Positions 45,041-57,108 are shown, counted from the first letter of the stretch. The stretch is 64,000 nt of DNA from Apostichopus japonicus (GCF_037975245.1 NC_092576.1:30792611-30856610); one strand, 5' to 3'. The notes: a model not told the origin generated them from the sequence alone. Numbers and translations are program-made.

Positions 45041-46218
45041 CTACAGAAGAAGAAGTAAGAGTTTCAGAAGAATAAGATTGAGCAGCACATACTTATCTGC
45101 TACTAACCCGCTATCAAAAGCATTTTGTCTGGAGGTTGCAGCTTCTTGTTCAGATAATTGCGTACTGCTTATTTTTCTATGAAGACATTCCTTCTCACGT
45201 AAACTTTCAAAATGCAATTTGTGCAAGTTGGTTACAACATCACTACCATTTCGCCTAATCAGAGTTCCCAGCCTATTTTGACCACTAACATATGTACAAA
45301 TAAGACTCTCTCCCACTGCTGTTTTGATAATTCCAAGCAATTGCAAAGAATTTTTCTTCAGGCATACAGATTTTATGGATTTTGGAACCAAGGCAGCATG
45401 ATAATCAAATATATCTGAATACTTGTCATACAATACCTCTAAAAGGACACTCCTGTCATCCATGAGACAACTACCTAAAAATTGCATAGTGTTAAGTATG
45501 GCATGAGTATGAGGATCTTTGAGAGGAATGCTACTGTGTCCATTTTGAAAACTTTCAAGGAGAGATGACAGATGTTGTTTGGATGACTTTACTGTGTCCC
45601 TGTATTGAGGGCCCTTGCTGTATCGTGTGATGGCCTGATAGCAAACATTACATAGCTTGTTGTCATCACCTATGCTAGCACTACTTTGAAGCTGCTCTTG
45701 CACAAAAGTGCGAATGACAGATGCATCAGAGTAGTTTCGCCAAGAATTACAAGGAGAGAGACATAAAGAGCATAGGGTAGTGGTTGTCCTATTCGTGAAC
45801 ATGCAATAATGAGAGTGGCAGACATGAATGGAGTAGTGCATAACTCAATCGCAGCCTTCCTTTCCAAACTAAAAACCGTTTCCAAAGTTTCTGGTGGGAC
45901 TCTTTTAGAGGTTTGGTGCACATTATGTTGTGAACCACAACCAGGGATCTGACATAAATTGGTGGCAGGACGTTTGCCAGTGGGCAAGTCATGAACCTTT
46001 GAATAACGTTTCTGACAACACTGGCAGACACAGTCTGTGTCGGAAATATTTCTTTGCCTGAGCTGGATTACAAGTTGTGTATGCTTTGCAGTAGCCTGAG
46101 AAATGTGCCAGTACCGAGGTTTGGTTTCTTTGCAATTACACATGGACCTGCTTCTCTCTCTGCATGGAGTATTTGGCAGTATGTTTCCTTTGGCATATTG
46201 TAATGAGGTATTTCAGGT
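45041..46218 (-). pseudogene. N-terminal Cys-cluster part of the CXC-family gene
   Basis: An acceptor-like AATTGATTCATTTTAG ends at 46219 and the frame opens with RPEIPHYNMPKETYCQ. Frame changes near 46140 and 45800 connect to CVCQCCQKRYSKV and CQIPGCGSQH. These lead to LCSLCLSPCNSWRNYSD, LCNVCYQAITRYSKGPQYRD, HAILNTMQFLGSCL and DIFDYHAALVPKSIK (45041-45841). Paired Cys motifs suggest zinc binding. The 44.6-45.04 kb gap to the middle part may be intron. Earlier exons were not found right of 46.3 kb. Confidence 0.6.
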
Positions 46219-47370
46219 CTAAAATGAATCAATTGAACTGCATGAAACCAGGTAAAAAACAGTATCAACCAATAGAAAAGTCTACATCGTTTCATGAAGG
46301 CTAAATTTTGTGCCATTGAAAAAAAATTACATACTGTACGATTTAATGAAGTATAGGTAACTTAAATTGAAGGCTAGCTTCTTCTTATGGCAAAGCCCAG
46401 GAATGAATTCAACTTAAAGAATATGGCAGAATGTTAAACAGGAGAGAGAAGCAGGTACAAGAGCAAAATTTATACTGTATAATACTACTTCTTAACGTCT
46501 TACATAAAAAATATGTACTTACAACATTGTCATAGGCCACTGTCCTTCTGCTGCCATGTCGGCCTAGTCTGTAACCTTGGCACTAGCCTATGTTGATTAC
46601 ACCGTGCCTGCAAATTAATAACGAAATAGCACTATACAATCATAATAAAGCCTTATTACTGTACATACCTTTTACTGTTAACTTGAAGATTGCTGGCACT
46701 AGCCCCAGTGAATAATGAGAATTTCTCCAACCTTGCAAATAATCCACCATATAATTAGTAAATACTATGTCTGGAAGGCAGACTACAAGTTACTGAACTT
46801 CTATTATCATGGAGGGCTCATATTGAAAATTGACACACTTAAGGATTTGTTGAAGGAAAACCATTGCATGTGTTTTTATAATATGTACAGTATGCCTAGT
46901 TCCTCAGAAATCACAATATTTATTTTGTTGTTCCTAGTCCTACACTTCATACAATGGGATATAATTTGTCCACAAAATATTAGCCTTGTAAAGTTCCCTC
47001 ATACTAAAACAATTGACATATTTGTCAAGCAGCTTACTGTTACTAGGCCTAGTACAAATTCTGAAATGTGATTAACATGCTGTAATTTTCCACCCCACCC
47101 CTGGTGCTAGTTCCCCCCTTTCTAGTTCTACTGCTAAATATCTTGCAAAGTTGGGGTAGAACACTCATTAGGACTAATTTTCGTACATATAGGCCTACAA
47201 AGTATAGTGTGCCTTGTATTTTTAATACAGGCATGAAGCCTAAGGGGTTGGGAGTCTGTAGTAGTAGCCATTTGAAGTCTTCACTAGGCCATTTTAAATT
47301 ATAACACATATCACTTTTAAATGAGTATCGGCTTGGAAATAGTATTGAATATGCCATGCATTAAACTATG
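46219..47370. other. Gene-free stretch
   Basis: AT-rich with no family signature. It could include introns or the promoter of the minus-strand gene to its left, but I see no diagnostic element. Confidence 0.4.
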
Positions 47371-47592
47371 TGCTTTTTACGTGATCCGCCATGCGGGGTA
47401 CAAAACGTCACGGCCAAACGGCACTACCGAACCATCCCATTCTAACAAACGAAACTCAGGTCAAGCGAGCCAAAAAACATACGGCCGCCGACCTGCAGAG
47501 TCAAAACGCCCAACCCCCAATCAAACATTCCAAAAACTACAAAAGGACGACCCGCACGCAGCGAAGCGAAAACCCCTCCCCAACTTCAGCGT
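47371..47592 (-). mobile_element. 5'-truncated LINE B 3' tail
   Basis: Starts TGCTTTTTACGTGATCCGCC on plus, the complement of the CACGTAAAAAGCA end, and follows the 52.22-52.45 kb sequence closely (GCGAGCCAAAAAA, then AAAACGCCCAACC). It stops where a plus-strand LINE A copy begins, so the two lie head to head. Confidence 0.8.
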
Positions 47593-48945
47593 TAACCTCT
47601 CCGGGGTATGAATTGTTTTGATGTAAGGTTTACCTCGGAGACTGCCCGCGTCCTCTGGACATGTCTGAACAGATTGTTGTTCGGACACTGGTGCGTTTTG
47701 GGAAAGTAACCGGCTACGAGGAGCCGGAATTCCTTGAATGTAAGGGTGTAAAGACCGGGACCAGACGAGTTAGAGTCCAACTGAAGTCCGATATCCCCTC
47801 CACCTTGTGGGCTAATGGTCACAGGGCCCACATTGCATACCCGGGCCGGCCTCGCACTTGTTGGAGGTGTGGGCTGGAAGGGCATGAGGCCAGGTTGTGC
47901 CCGAACAAGCGGTGTAGCCGCTGTTTACAGGTTGGGCATACCCTGGCCGAGTGTAAAGGGTATGTAACTCGTGCGGGGAAACGGGCCATCTCGCTCGTTT
48001 ATGCCCAGACCGCTCATACGCCGCGAGAGTGGCTACGGGCGTGGTTGAAGCGGTCCCCGTCCCGGCCTTTCACACCGTAACACCTGATGCTCCTCTAATC
48101 GCCCAGTGTCCGACATTAGCGCCCCGGTGGAGGCTTTGAACTTCCCTTCGTGTTCTACCTCGTCCCTGGAGGAAGTTGTCGCTCCGGCCGAGACTGCCAG
48201 CCTGCCAATTTGGGCGGAGCAGGACAAAACGGCGGAGATGGTATTAGCGGAGTGGCATGCGGAGCAGGATGCCGCTTGTACTGGTTCACCGGTAGCTACG
48301 CCCGCTATCGTTGATACTAGTCGGACCCCGAGTCAACCGGCCCAAGAGACTAAGGAGTCCTTCGATTGGTTTGATGAGACAAAACAGGCCGCTGATCTGA
48401 ATGACTCGAGCGGCCCGGCCCTTCCACCCTGCCCGAAGTCGCTTCCACTATACCGGACACGATGGTCGCTAATGGATCTCCTGTTCCTGACAGGGAGGTC
48501 CACTGGATCAAGGTTGACGAGGACCTAAGAACTCTGCTCGCTCGAAAAGGGGGAACACTGCTAGGGGCCTGAAAAGACCCATATTGGGAAAACTGAGGAA
48601 AACTGGAGGTACTATCGGGACGGCGTACCCCGTATGCAGTTTGGAGTGTGTTAGGTGTGGGGGGGGGGGTGGCCGTTGCATAATATGGGTTGGGGGCTCT
48701 GTTTGTAGTTGGCTTTTTGGGGCTGGTTTGTAGAGCTTTATTGTTTTGGATCTGTTGGCCTTTGGGTCCGTGTCCTTTTCACGCTACATTATATACATTT
48801 GTGGGTAAATGAGAAATTTCTGTTTGTGGATTTTCAGTTCGGTTTTTGGTGCTTGTTAAACAGACTGGGATTGTTTTTGGTTTTGTTGACCTTTGGTCCG
48901 TGTCCGTTTTCTTTGCACGTAAAATGCAGTTATGGTACTACCTGG
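47593..48945 (+). mobile_element. Internally deleted LINE A copy
   Basis: It begins in mid-ORF1 and matches the minus-strand LINE A: MSEQIVVRTLVRFGKVTG (47661), the knuckles CWRCGLEGHEARLCP and CSRCLQVGHTLAEC. A short deletion then shifts the frame at about 47962. The ORF1 end (GGCCTGAAAAGA) near 48570 is followed within about 45 bases by the last ORF2 codons (YYRDGVPRMQF, about 48605-48650) and the LINE A 3' UTR, ending TTTGCACGTAAAATGCAG near 48930. Nearly all of ORF2 is deleted. Confidence 0.85.
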
Positions 48946-49972
48946 GAATGTACTGCCTAGGAAGTTTGATAGGATACTACGTTATGACAATAATTCACGT
49001 ATTGTTGTGTCCATACGTCATACTTGCTTTACATCACAATTCAGTTTTCTTTGCATTTGGAAAATCATATCAAATAATTATCAAGCCCTCTATATACATG
49101 TTTCCTGGTGTTTTAATTTGCAAATTGCAGTGCGAGCCATTACAGTCTACGGGATGTACCACATAATGATCATTTTTAATATATGCTTAGTAAATTATAA
49201 GATTGAGAACAACGAATGAGCATTATGAGCATTATGGCCAACAAAGGGATGCAAACTTTAAGCATCAGTTGATATGCATTTGGTGAATGAATATTAATAC
49301 AACGCGATAAGGGCGGATAACAATGAATCCTACCGAACAATGAGCCCTCACTATTCTCATGAAGATTGTTATTTACCTGTTGTTTCCATTCACCAGGAAT
49401 AGCATGAATAATACTGTAATGTTGCAAAAAGGAGCAACGTAAATTAAACTTACTCTTAAAAAGCGGAAAACATAATAGCTCCTTGTTATCATTAAAGAGG
49501 TCTTTTATACAAACAATACCTTTCCCGTAACATGACTCATTAAATGTAATCGAAATATTTATTTGAATTTTAGAATTATTTCATAACATCTGCTTCTTAT
49601 GAGAACCACTTGGGACGCAGAAATTCCAACTTGCCCAAGCATGACAAATTTCGTCAATAAAAAATTACCGTTTTTTTCGTCATCTTTATGAAAGTTACAT
49701 TAAAAAAGGAAGTACCCGCCATATTTTCTTACAAAAATCAGACAAATTCAAGGTAGTCCTGACGAAAGATACTGTACTCTTCATCGGTATCCAGCTCAGG
49801 AGAAGTCATCTTGTAATATCAGATCGGTCTAAGTAAGTTAAAGGTCTCAACTGTTAATGCACAACAGAAGGGTAGAACCGTGCGTGCAAATATGTAACTA
49901 CTAAGAATTTTTGGGCCTGCGTAGACGGCACGGCACATTCGGCTTACTTCACTGAGTATAGTATACTTCTTG
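48946..49972. other. Gene-free stretch
   Basis: No coding signature or delimitable repeat. Confidence 0.4.
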
Positions 49973-50050
49973 CAGTGGTGGGATGATGTCAAGTTGCGCA
50001 TCAAACGCTACGCAATTCAGTATTGCATGACCCGCGCACGGCGTCGAAGA
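49973..50050 (+). mobile_element. 78-bp internal fragment of LINE B ORF2
   Basis: CAGTGGTGGGATGATGTCAA and the following ~60 bases match the minus strand of 54.77-54.85 kb with very few differences (WWDD[V/I]KLRIKRYAIQYC and RARRRR in translation). It is not a 3' tail, so ordinary LINE 5' truncation does not explain it. Confidence 0.85.
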
Positions 50051-52219
50051 CAAAACTTCTCTTTTTACAGTAGAATACAAATACGCATGCGTGAAATTAA
50101 AACTTTTTCACACCGAGAGCGTAGAGCGGCGATTTCCAGATTTCCCGCGTACTGAGTATAAAGTATATTGACTCTGACCCCGGATTGCTCCGGATGGCGG
50201 GGAATCTTTCCGCCTCTGCGTATCGGTTGAAATACATTCTCCAACGTTGAGCAATTCGGACCATCCAAACAACAACCGTAATAATAGTAACGTTTGGTAA
50301 GCAGCAGAGTCAGACAGACATGACTGATCAGTTCAGAATTTATATTTAACAACTTGCCTCCTTGTGACAGTCGACGACCGATATGTAGCGGACAGCGTAC
50401 CACTGGAGTGTATAGTCTCCATGAGAATAATAACATTTGGCTACCTCCTTCCTACAACAGTCAACACTCGAAGCATTGGTCATGCTTTAAACTGAGTTTT
50501 GAGGGTGCATGCTGATCGATATATCATTGTCAACTTGGTCTTTGCTGGTAAATTACCTCTTTATAGGCAATAAGGGAATGTAGATAGGGCCAGAAACGTT
50601 TGTCACTCAACAGAACCACGTTAGAACTCTTAAAGAGAACCTGGACACTTTCCACGGTGGCGTAGAAAGCAAGGGAAAGTGTCTGTTAGACACTATCCAC
50701 GCAAAGGGGACACTATATCCTAGTAATAAGTGTCCCACGGACGAACGGACACTCATTACTGCCCCGTATCTGTTTCCTTTCGAATGGAATGGTGATGCAC
50801 ACCTGACGATGATCACACAGTCACAGTCCCGAAGCAAGGGGACTGGGGTTAGAAGCGGATCAGTCGTTCAGTAGTTTGGTTTTCCTGCCCAGATTCTTTC
50901 CTGGGCGACTTTTTCTTAAGTATCAGTGTGTGGTTTGTTTTGCATAATACGGAATAATAAGTCTGTAGTTAAAACAATTTCGGTCTTGTCTTAATTGTTG
51001 ACCCAACTTCTTGTGACAGTATACTGCTGTAAACCATGTAGGAGACAAAATGCTGCTTTAACGTGATGCCTTTTTGTGCCTACACAAGTTACTCATACCA
51101 CCAGACCAAGTTACACCAAAATCGGCCATAGGATGGCTGGGAAATAATTTGTAAAAAGTGGCTCAGATAGGCCCTGCCTACCGTTCATAGTCATGAGAAC
51201 AGTACTAAGTTACATAGGATTCATTTACTCACTATTGGCAACCTCCCAACCAAGTATGAGACTCATGCAATTAAGTTACCTTCATTGAGTTTGTTTGAAT
51301 ACAAGCTTGGCATCAAACAGGCATTGACATATGAAAACTGCCAAAAAAATTAAATGACCACCTAAATCTGCTGATGTTTGGTGCTTCAGACACCAGCAAC
51401 AGTAGTGATCACTAGGGGACTCTGAAACCCGGGTTACATTAGTTTGCTTCACACGACTACTACTTCCTTAGTGACACTGCCCTGTACACCAAAATATCAG
51501 TACTTACAGTACCTGCATTTTGCATCAGCCACATAAAATTTTATATTTTTAGCAGAAAAATGTAAAATTACCATAACCTTTAATGGAATTCATAACTTTG
51601 TACACTTTATACTACTATAGACTATTTTATTTAACAATTTTTATGTATACCGAATCAATTTGTGATTGCCATCGATATGCCAGAGAGCAATTAGGTCCTG
51701 GAACAGAATATTCTCTGCGTTTGAGGGTAGTCCTTTTTCTTTCTTGTACACCTGCCATAGATAACAAAAAAACCTGTATTAAAGAAATGTGATTGTACTG
51801 TACCATTGACCAGCACATACATTATGACCTGACAACCTTCTCATCCGAATGGAAAGTTGAACACTCGCTTGATACTAGTTGCATAATCAGGGCAGCAATC
51901 GCGATGTGGAATCATTAAATAGTTAACATTGGGAAAATTGTTGACTCCTCATCTGTGTGGCGTTATCTCTACTAAAAACAGTAGTAAGTACTGTAGACAC
52001 AAATGAATTCAAAATACACCATATTATGTCCTTCCTGATATATGATGGTATATGCACCCTCTATAGCAAGTATCATTATACAAGTTTTCTTGATAGCTTA
52101 TGAAATAAATGGTCTTCGCATTAACCTTGTATTTAAATATGAGGAAGGACCAATGTACGTTCATGTTAATATTTAACAAAAGTTCAAACCTTATGATGTT
52201 TAGTCAGCGTTTTGAAGAG
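50051..52219. other. Gene-free stretch with a GTCC/GGAC cluster
   Basis: At 50640-50770 GGACAC / GTGTCC recurs in both orientations, similar to 27.5-27.66 kb and possibly a small non-autonomous transposon. The rest shows no coding signature. Confidence 0.4.
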
Positions 52220-52494
52220 TGCTTTTTACGTGACCCGTCGAGCGGGATACAAAACGTCACGGCCAAACGGGCACTACCAAACCACCCCATTCTTACAAAC
52301 GAAACTCAGGTCAAGCGAGCCAAAAAAGTACATACGCCCACCGACCCGTAGAGACAAAACGCCCAACCACCTACTGAAACATTAAAAAAACCACAAAAGG
52401 ACGACCAGCACGCAGCAAAACAAAACAGCCTTCCCCAGCACACCACCGTCCAAAAAAGGCAGCCCCAGATAAACGGCGAAAATCGCCTTCAACT

Positions 52495-55400
52495 TCACCG
52501 CCTCCAGGACTGCCTGCCAACTGGCAAATTTCCCCCTAAAAACAACATGACATCTATTCCTCCAAATAAGTTTTTTTTAGAACAGAACAAACATAAATAA
52601 TACGCTGCAACAGAACAAATTGGAGGATCTAATCCATATAAAACAAAGCCCTGTCCTACCGACCAGGAACGGTCTCCCGTTAAACGGTCGGTCCAGGACT
52701 GAAACCACTCCCACAAGTTCAAAACAAAGGGGCAATGCCAAAAAACATGGGCAGTATTTTCTAAGCTGTCACAGCCGGTCCTCCGGCACAGTCGATCACC
52801 CAATCGCCAGTGATACCTTTTCAGATTGGTCACCGAGGCACCGTGTGCAATTCTCCACGCAAGATCACGGAGCCTGCAACCATTCAGCCTTGAATGCACT
52901 GAACGCCATACTTCGGCAGGATGACGTCCCTGTACAAAAACTGCATTCAAGGCCCTATCCCGCAAGGAACTGAGAACGAGGGCCGGCCGTGACAGGTCAA
53001 CAGCGGGCAACTCAATAAGAGCGGAGCAAATGACACGCACCACTCTGCTTGGTGTGCTACTATGCGGTTCTCTGTTGCTAAACAGCGCCGGAACCCATCG
53101 ACGCAAGTGCAACCCACCCCAAAAACGTACGAAATATGAACAAGGCAACCCTGGGTCAGTTACCGCTACAAACAATTGCTTAAATAACAAACAAGTTAAC
53201 TTACTTCCCAGATGAACCACCCCTAGTCCCCCCTCCTCCAGTTTTTGGTACAATACCGCCCTCTTGACCAGCTCTGTACCACCAGACCATATGAATGAAA
53301 AGATCGCCCTCTCCAACCGCACCAGGACGCGACGCGTAATAGGGTACACCGCGCCCGGGTACCACAAGATGGGCGAAACGAGACGATTAATAACAGTGAC
53401 TTTCCCCAAGATCGAAAGCCAGCGGGTGCCAAAGGTTTCGAGTCTGCTCTGAAATACCTCAGCCCTCTCGTTCTAGGTGACATCACAAGGTGCATCGTAG
53501 CCGAACCATATACCATTAATTTTGATATTCTGATCCGACCACGACGCACCGAATGGTAAGTCTCTGTATCTGCAGCTACCAAGACGAAGGCCCTTTGTCT
53601 TTTCTGGATTCAACTTCGCCCCGGTAGCTCTCTCAAAAGCGAGAGTGCGCGAAAGGAGCCTAGAGTCGAAACAATACATGTCACGTCATCTACATATTTA
53701 GCACATTTCACTTTGGCACCCCCTGGCACAACGAATGGAACAAGTTTGGAGTCCCTTTCCAAAAGACGAGAGAGGGACTCGCTAAACAAAACATAAAGTA
53801 ATGGAGACAGAGGGCACCCCTGGCGCACCCCCCTCTGTACGTTAAAAACCTCCGAACAAAACCCAATTACGATAACAGAACTGTAACTTTCTTGATACAA
53901 AACAGAAATCCATTTACGAAAATTTCGCTGCAACTAAAACGTCTCTAATACATTCATTAAAAAACCGCGATCCACCATGTCAAAGGCCTTCTGCTGGTCC
54001 AGAGACACCAATGCACATGGCAGATCACGCTCAATAACAAAGTCGGTCAAGTCGCGCATCAACCACAAGTTCTGCTGGATGCAATGATCCTTCACTGCAC
54101 AAGTCTGGAGATCACCAACAAGATGCGGCATAGCCAGTTCAAGGCGGTTGCACAAAGCCTTAGCCAGCAACTTGTAGTCCACATTTAACAAGGTGATCGG
54201 ACGCTTGCTATGGGGATCCGAGGGGTCCCCAGACTTTGGCAGCAAAGTAATCGTGCTCAGACGTTGACTTTGGTTTAACAGTCCGTTTTGGAAGGCGTCC
54301 TCGAAGACGGCTCTGATGTCGGGTCCTATTATTGCCCAGAAGGTTCGATAGAACTCCCTCGGAAGCCCGTCCGAACCCGGGGACTTGCCATTCTTCATCT
54401 TCGAAAGCGCCTTCCAAAGCTCAACAGTGGTTATTCCGCCCCCCAAGATATTGACATCGTGGGGAACGGTTTTTTAGATTCCCCTCAGTAAATCAGAAGT
54501 CGACATTGCCACGCGTAAACAAACTCGAATAATACTCTTTATATACGCGGACAATGCCGGTAGCGCGCACAGACGGGACGCGTCTGTCACTCGCCGATGG
54601 GCCAACGGACTGGTAAAACCTCAGTGAAGGGCGCTCCTCGGCTTCCACCGCTTCGACACGGGCCCTGACGCGGGCACCGTGGTAATTCTCATCGAGATAA
54701 GTCTGCAAAGCGATGACTGCCGAAGGGTCGCCAAACTTCACCTCCGCGCACAGCTTCCAGAATTTCTCTTCGACGCCGTGCGCGGGTCACGCAATACTGA
54801 ATTGCGTAGCGTTTGATGCGCAACTTGATATCATCCCACCACTGGAATGTAGAAGCAAAGGCCGGCTTCAATGTTTGCCATCCTTTGTACCTGGTCTCGA
54901 AACCCTGGCGGAACTCTGCCTCGCCAAGAATCCGACAGTTAAGCTTCCATAGGCCCCGCCCGATCGGGAAAATAGAAGGCAAAACAAAACGTGCTACTAC
55001 AGTGTCATGGTCAGAGAGCGGACAGCTGAGCATCTCGCAACCCGAAAATTTAAAACTTACGGGCGCATACACTCGATCTATCCTGGAGGCATCTTCTCCG
55101 TTAGGCCTCACCCACGTATAGACCGTACTACACGGGGTGCATATGCCTCCAGACATCGGCTAAAAGGTGTGCCGAAGTGAATCTGTCCAATTCTGTGATC
55201 CCAGCGTCGGGACTAGCAGACACAGAAGCCCCGAGTCTGTCAAGACCCGAGTCTGGGACACAGTTAAAGTCTCCGACCATGACACATGGAGCACTACCAG
55301 GAACAAAGGAAGGCAGTGTGTTAAAAAAATTCTCGTCTAGCAAAAGGCCGATTGGGAGCATACACATTGCAAAGGGAGTTACCCTGTGGATACTTGAAAA

Positions 55401-55680
55401 GAATGCAAACCAATCGGCCCTCGTGATCCGTCTCCACCCTAGTGGCACAACCCGCCTGACGAGGTGACAGGAGGATGACACTGCCACAGGATGAAGACGA
55501 ACGAAACGAAGCATGCAGCCCACCACCCCACTCATAAGCCCATAGACGGACATCTTCTTGCAAAATATGTGTTTCTTGCAGGCAAACGCAGTCGACTTCC
55601 ATTGAAATACAATATTGGAAAATGCGATGATCCCTCATGCCATTGTCGTTGAAAGTGGCAACTGAAAATGTATGGGCCAT
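52495..55680 (-). pseudogene. LINE B ORF2, endonuclease and reverse transcriptase
   Basis: ATG at 55680 (MAHTFSVATFNDNGMRD). The endonuclease shows QETHI, NVYAPNRPF, GDFNCVPDSG and SDHDTVVARF. The RT shows KMKNGKSPGSDGLP, PITLLNVDYKLLAKAL, SLDQQKAFDMVD (motif A), RGVRQGCPLSPLLYVLF (motif B) and KYVDDVTC (motif C, YVDD rather than the YADD of LINE A). A C-terminal LCRRTGCDSLENTAHVF and HCPF follow. Breaks of frame occur near 55350 (at an A-run), 55140, 54730, 54480, 53935, 53650, 53480 and 52560. The ORF is therefore long dead. Confidence 0.88.
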
Positions 55681-55700
55681 GAGAGGGCAATGGGGCAAAC

Positions 55701-56929
55701 CTACGCCGACGACGATTCTGTAAGCTTCAAGCGCGCTCTAGACGACATATCGTCGTCGGAGTCGTCACTTGAAGCCGACCTTTTCAGTGAGGGTTCCCCC
55801 ATCTCGACGTACCAGCTCGTCCCAGTGGCACGTTTCGGCTCGACGATCACCGAGCCTCCGGAGTCACTGTCAGACAGCCTCCGGAGACCCGACGGCCGAG
55901 TCTCCGGATCTGGCGATACCGGCGGCGGACTGGGGACGGAACTGGACGGGTTTATGGGAGAAGCTGGTGGAGACCCCGTGTCCGCTTCGCTGTGTGGTGG
56001 AGACGGTGCGGGCACGGGGTTGATGGGGGAAGCTGGTGGAGACTTTCTCGGTGCGGGCACGGGGTTGGGGTCTGCAACTACGGGGGAGGGTGAACCAGGT
56101 GCGGAGAGTGAATCCTCACCCGGTTCCCCCTCCTTGCGTGGAGCTTCCTCCAGGGCAGTAGGTGCGCCAGAACTTGGCGCCTTTGCTTGACCCCCACTCA
56201 TAAAGACATAAGAGGAGGGACAAGCGCGAAAGACATGTCCCTCCTTCCTACAGAGTGAGCACACGACTTCGCTTGGGCAAGCAGAGGTATCATGCCCAAG
56301 ACGAAGGCAGCGCCCACACTTTTTATATGGGCAGCCCTTGGGTTCGTGCCCGGTCTCCCCACACCTGAAGCAGGTACGGGGCTGACCGGGGTAACGCACG
56401 TGAGCTTTATGCCCGGCAATAAAAAGGAAGGAGGGAATGTCCTGCTTGAGGTCGATCCGAACCTGTCGGTGCCCGTTGAACACCCCAGGGGCCTGTGCGT
56501 AGGAGCACATTTTAATAGCCTTGACAGCCCCAAACCGACCTAAAACAGTTGTGACAAGTTCCTGACGCACCTCTAATCCTACGTGGATGACAGTTACGGA
56601 ACGTTCGTATGGAGTAACTGTCAAACCTTCAACCGCACTCAGCAACGTGAGGTTCGTTTGTAAGAATGGGATGGTTTGGTAGTGCCGTTTGGCCGTGACG
56701 TTTTGTATCCCGTATGACGGGTCACGTAAAAAGCACCCTTCTGCCGGGTCACGTCACTGGTAAAACGTAGATCATACGTATTACGACCCTGGAAAGCTTG
56801 TTAAGCATCAACCTCTCCAGGCACAACAACACCCTTACTCTTTAAAATACTAAAAACTTGCACCGGTGGAACCGCTTGTTCACCGGTGAAGGTCAACTTA
56901 ACAATTTTGGAATCACGGCGCGATGCCAT
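55701..56929 (-). pseudogene. LINE B ORF1, interrupted by a short LINE tail
   Basis: Start ATG 56929 (MASRRDSKIVKLTFTGEQ). The frame stops at about 56801 after PGEVDA, at a TAA. It resumes left of the 56648-56735 insert as LSAVEGLTVTPYERSVTV. Three CCHC knuckles follow (CFRCGETGHEPKGCP, CGRCLRLGHDTSACP, CSLCRKEGHVFRACP), then a Pro/Ser-rich tail and stop at 55701. Unlike LINE A, ORF1 and ORF2 do not overlap; 20 bases separate stop and start. Confidence 0.85.
56648..56735 (+). mobile_element. Short LINE-tail insertion inside LINE B ORF1
   Basis: This 88-bp copy runs TGAGGTTCGTTTGTAAGAAT to CACGTAAAAAGCA, nearly identical to the 17.2-kb copy, opposite in orientation to its host LINE. No flanking duplication is visible (left CAGCAACG, right CCCTTCTG). 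Confidence 0.85.
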
Positions 56930-57108
56930 GATACCGAAGGTGGCTAGGCTACAGAGGAGTAACAAAAACAAACTAAAGACAGGTTTAAACTTAAAACGAT
57001 ATACGATAACTATATACGACAAACGCACACACCCGCCTGGCGGGAAGTATAGCACAGTACAGTACAGTAAGGTAAGAAAGTAGCTGTATCAGATGGAGAG
57101 CGAAAAAC

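Larger units (their letters stand above)
52220..57108 (-). mobile_element. Near full-length Tx1-like LINE (subfamily B)
   Basis: The 3' tail ends CACGTAAAAAGCA at 52220. ORF2 runs through 52495-55680, ORF1 through 55701-56929, and the 5' UTR reaches about 57108 (CACGTCTGCACTCCACGA, as in LINE A). Proteins are clearly related to but diverged from LINE A. Many frameshifts are present. No target duplication could be matched between the two flanks, so an end may be rearranged. Confidence 0.88.

Noticed and set aside
55672-56190. 172-codon plus-strand open frame
   Set aside because: It is antisense to LINE B ORF1; the minus frame has CCHC knuckles and matches LINE A, so the plus frame is a shadow.
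52220-57108. Target duplication for LINE B
   Set aside because: Flanks (TTTTGAAGAG on the left, AAGCCAACTTC on the right) do not match, so none is claimed.
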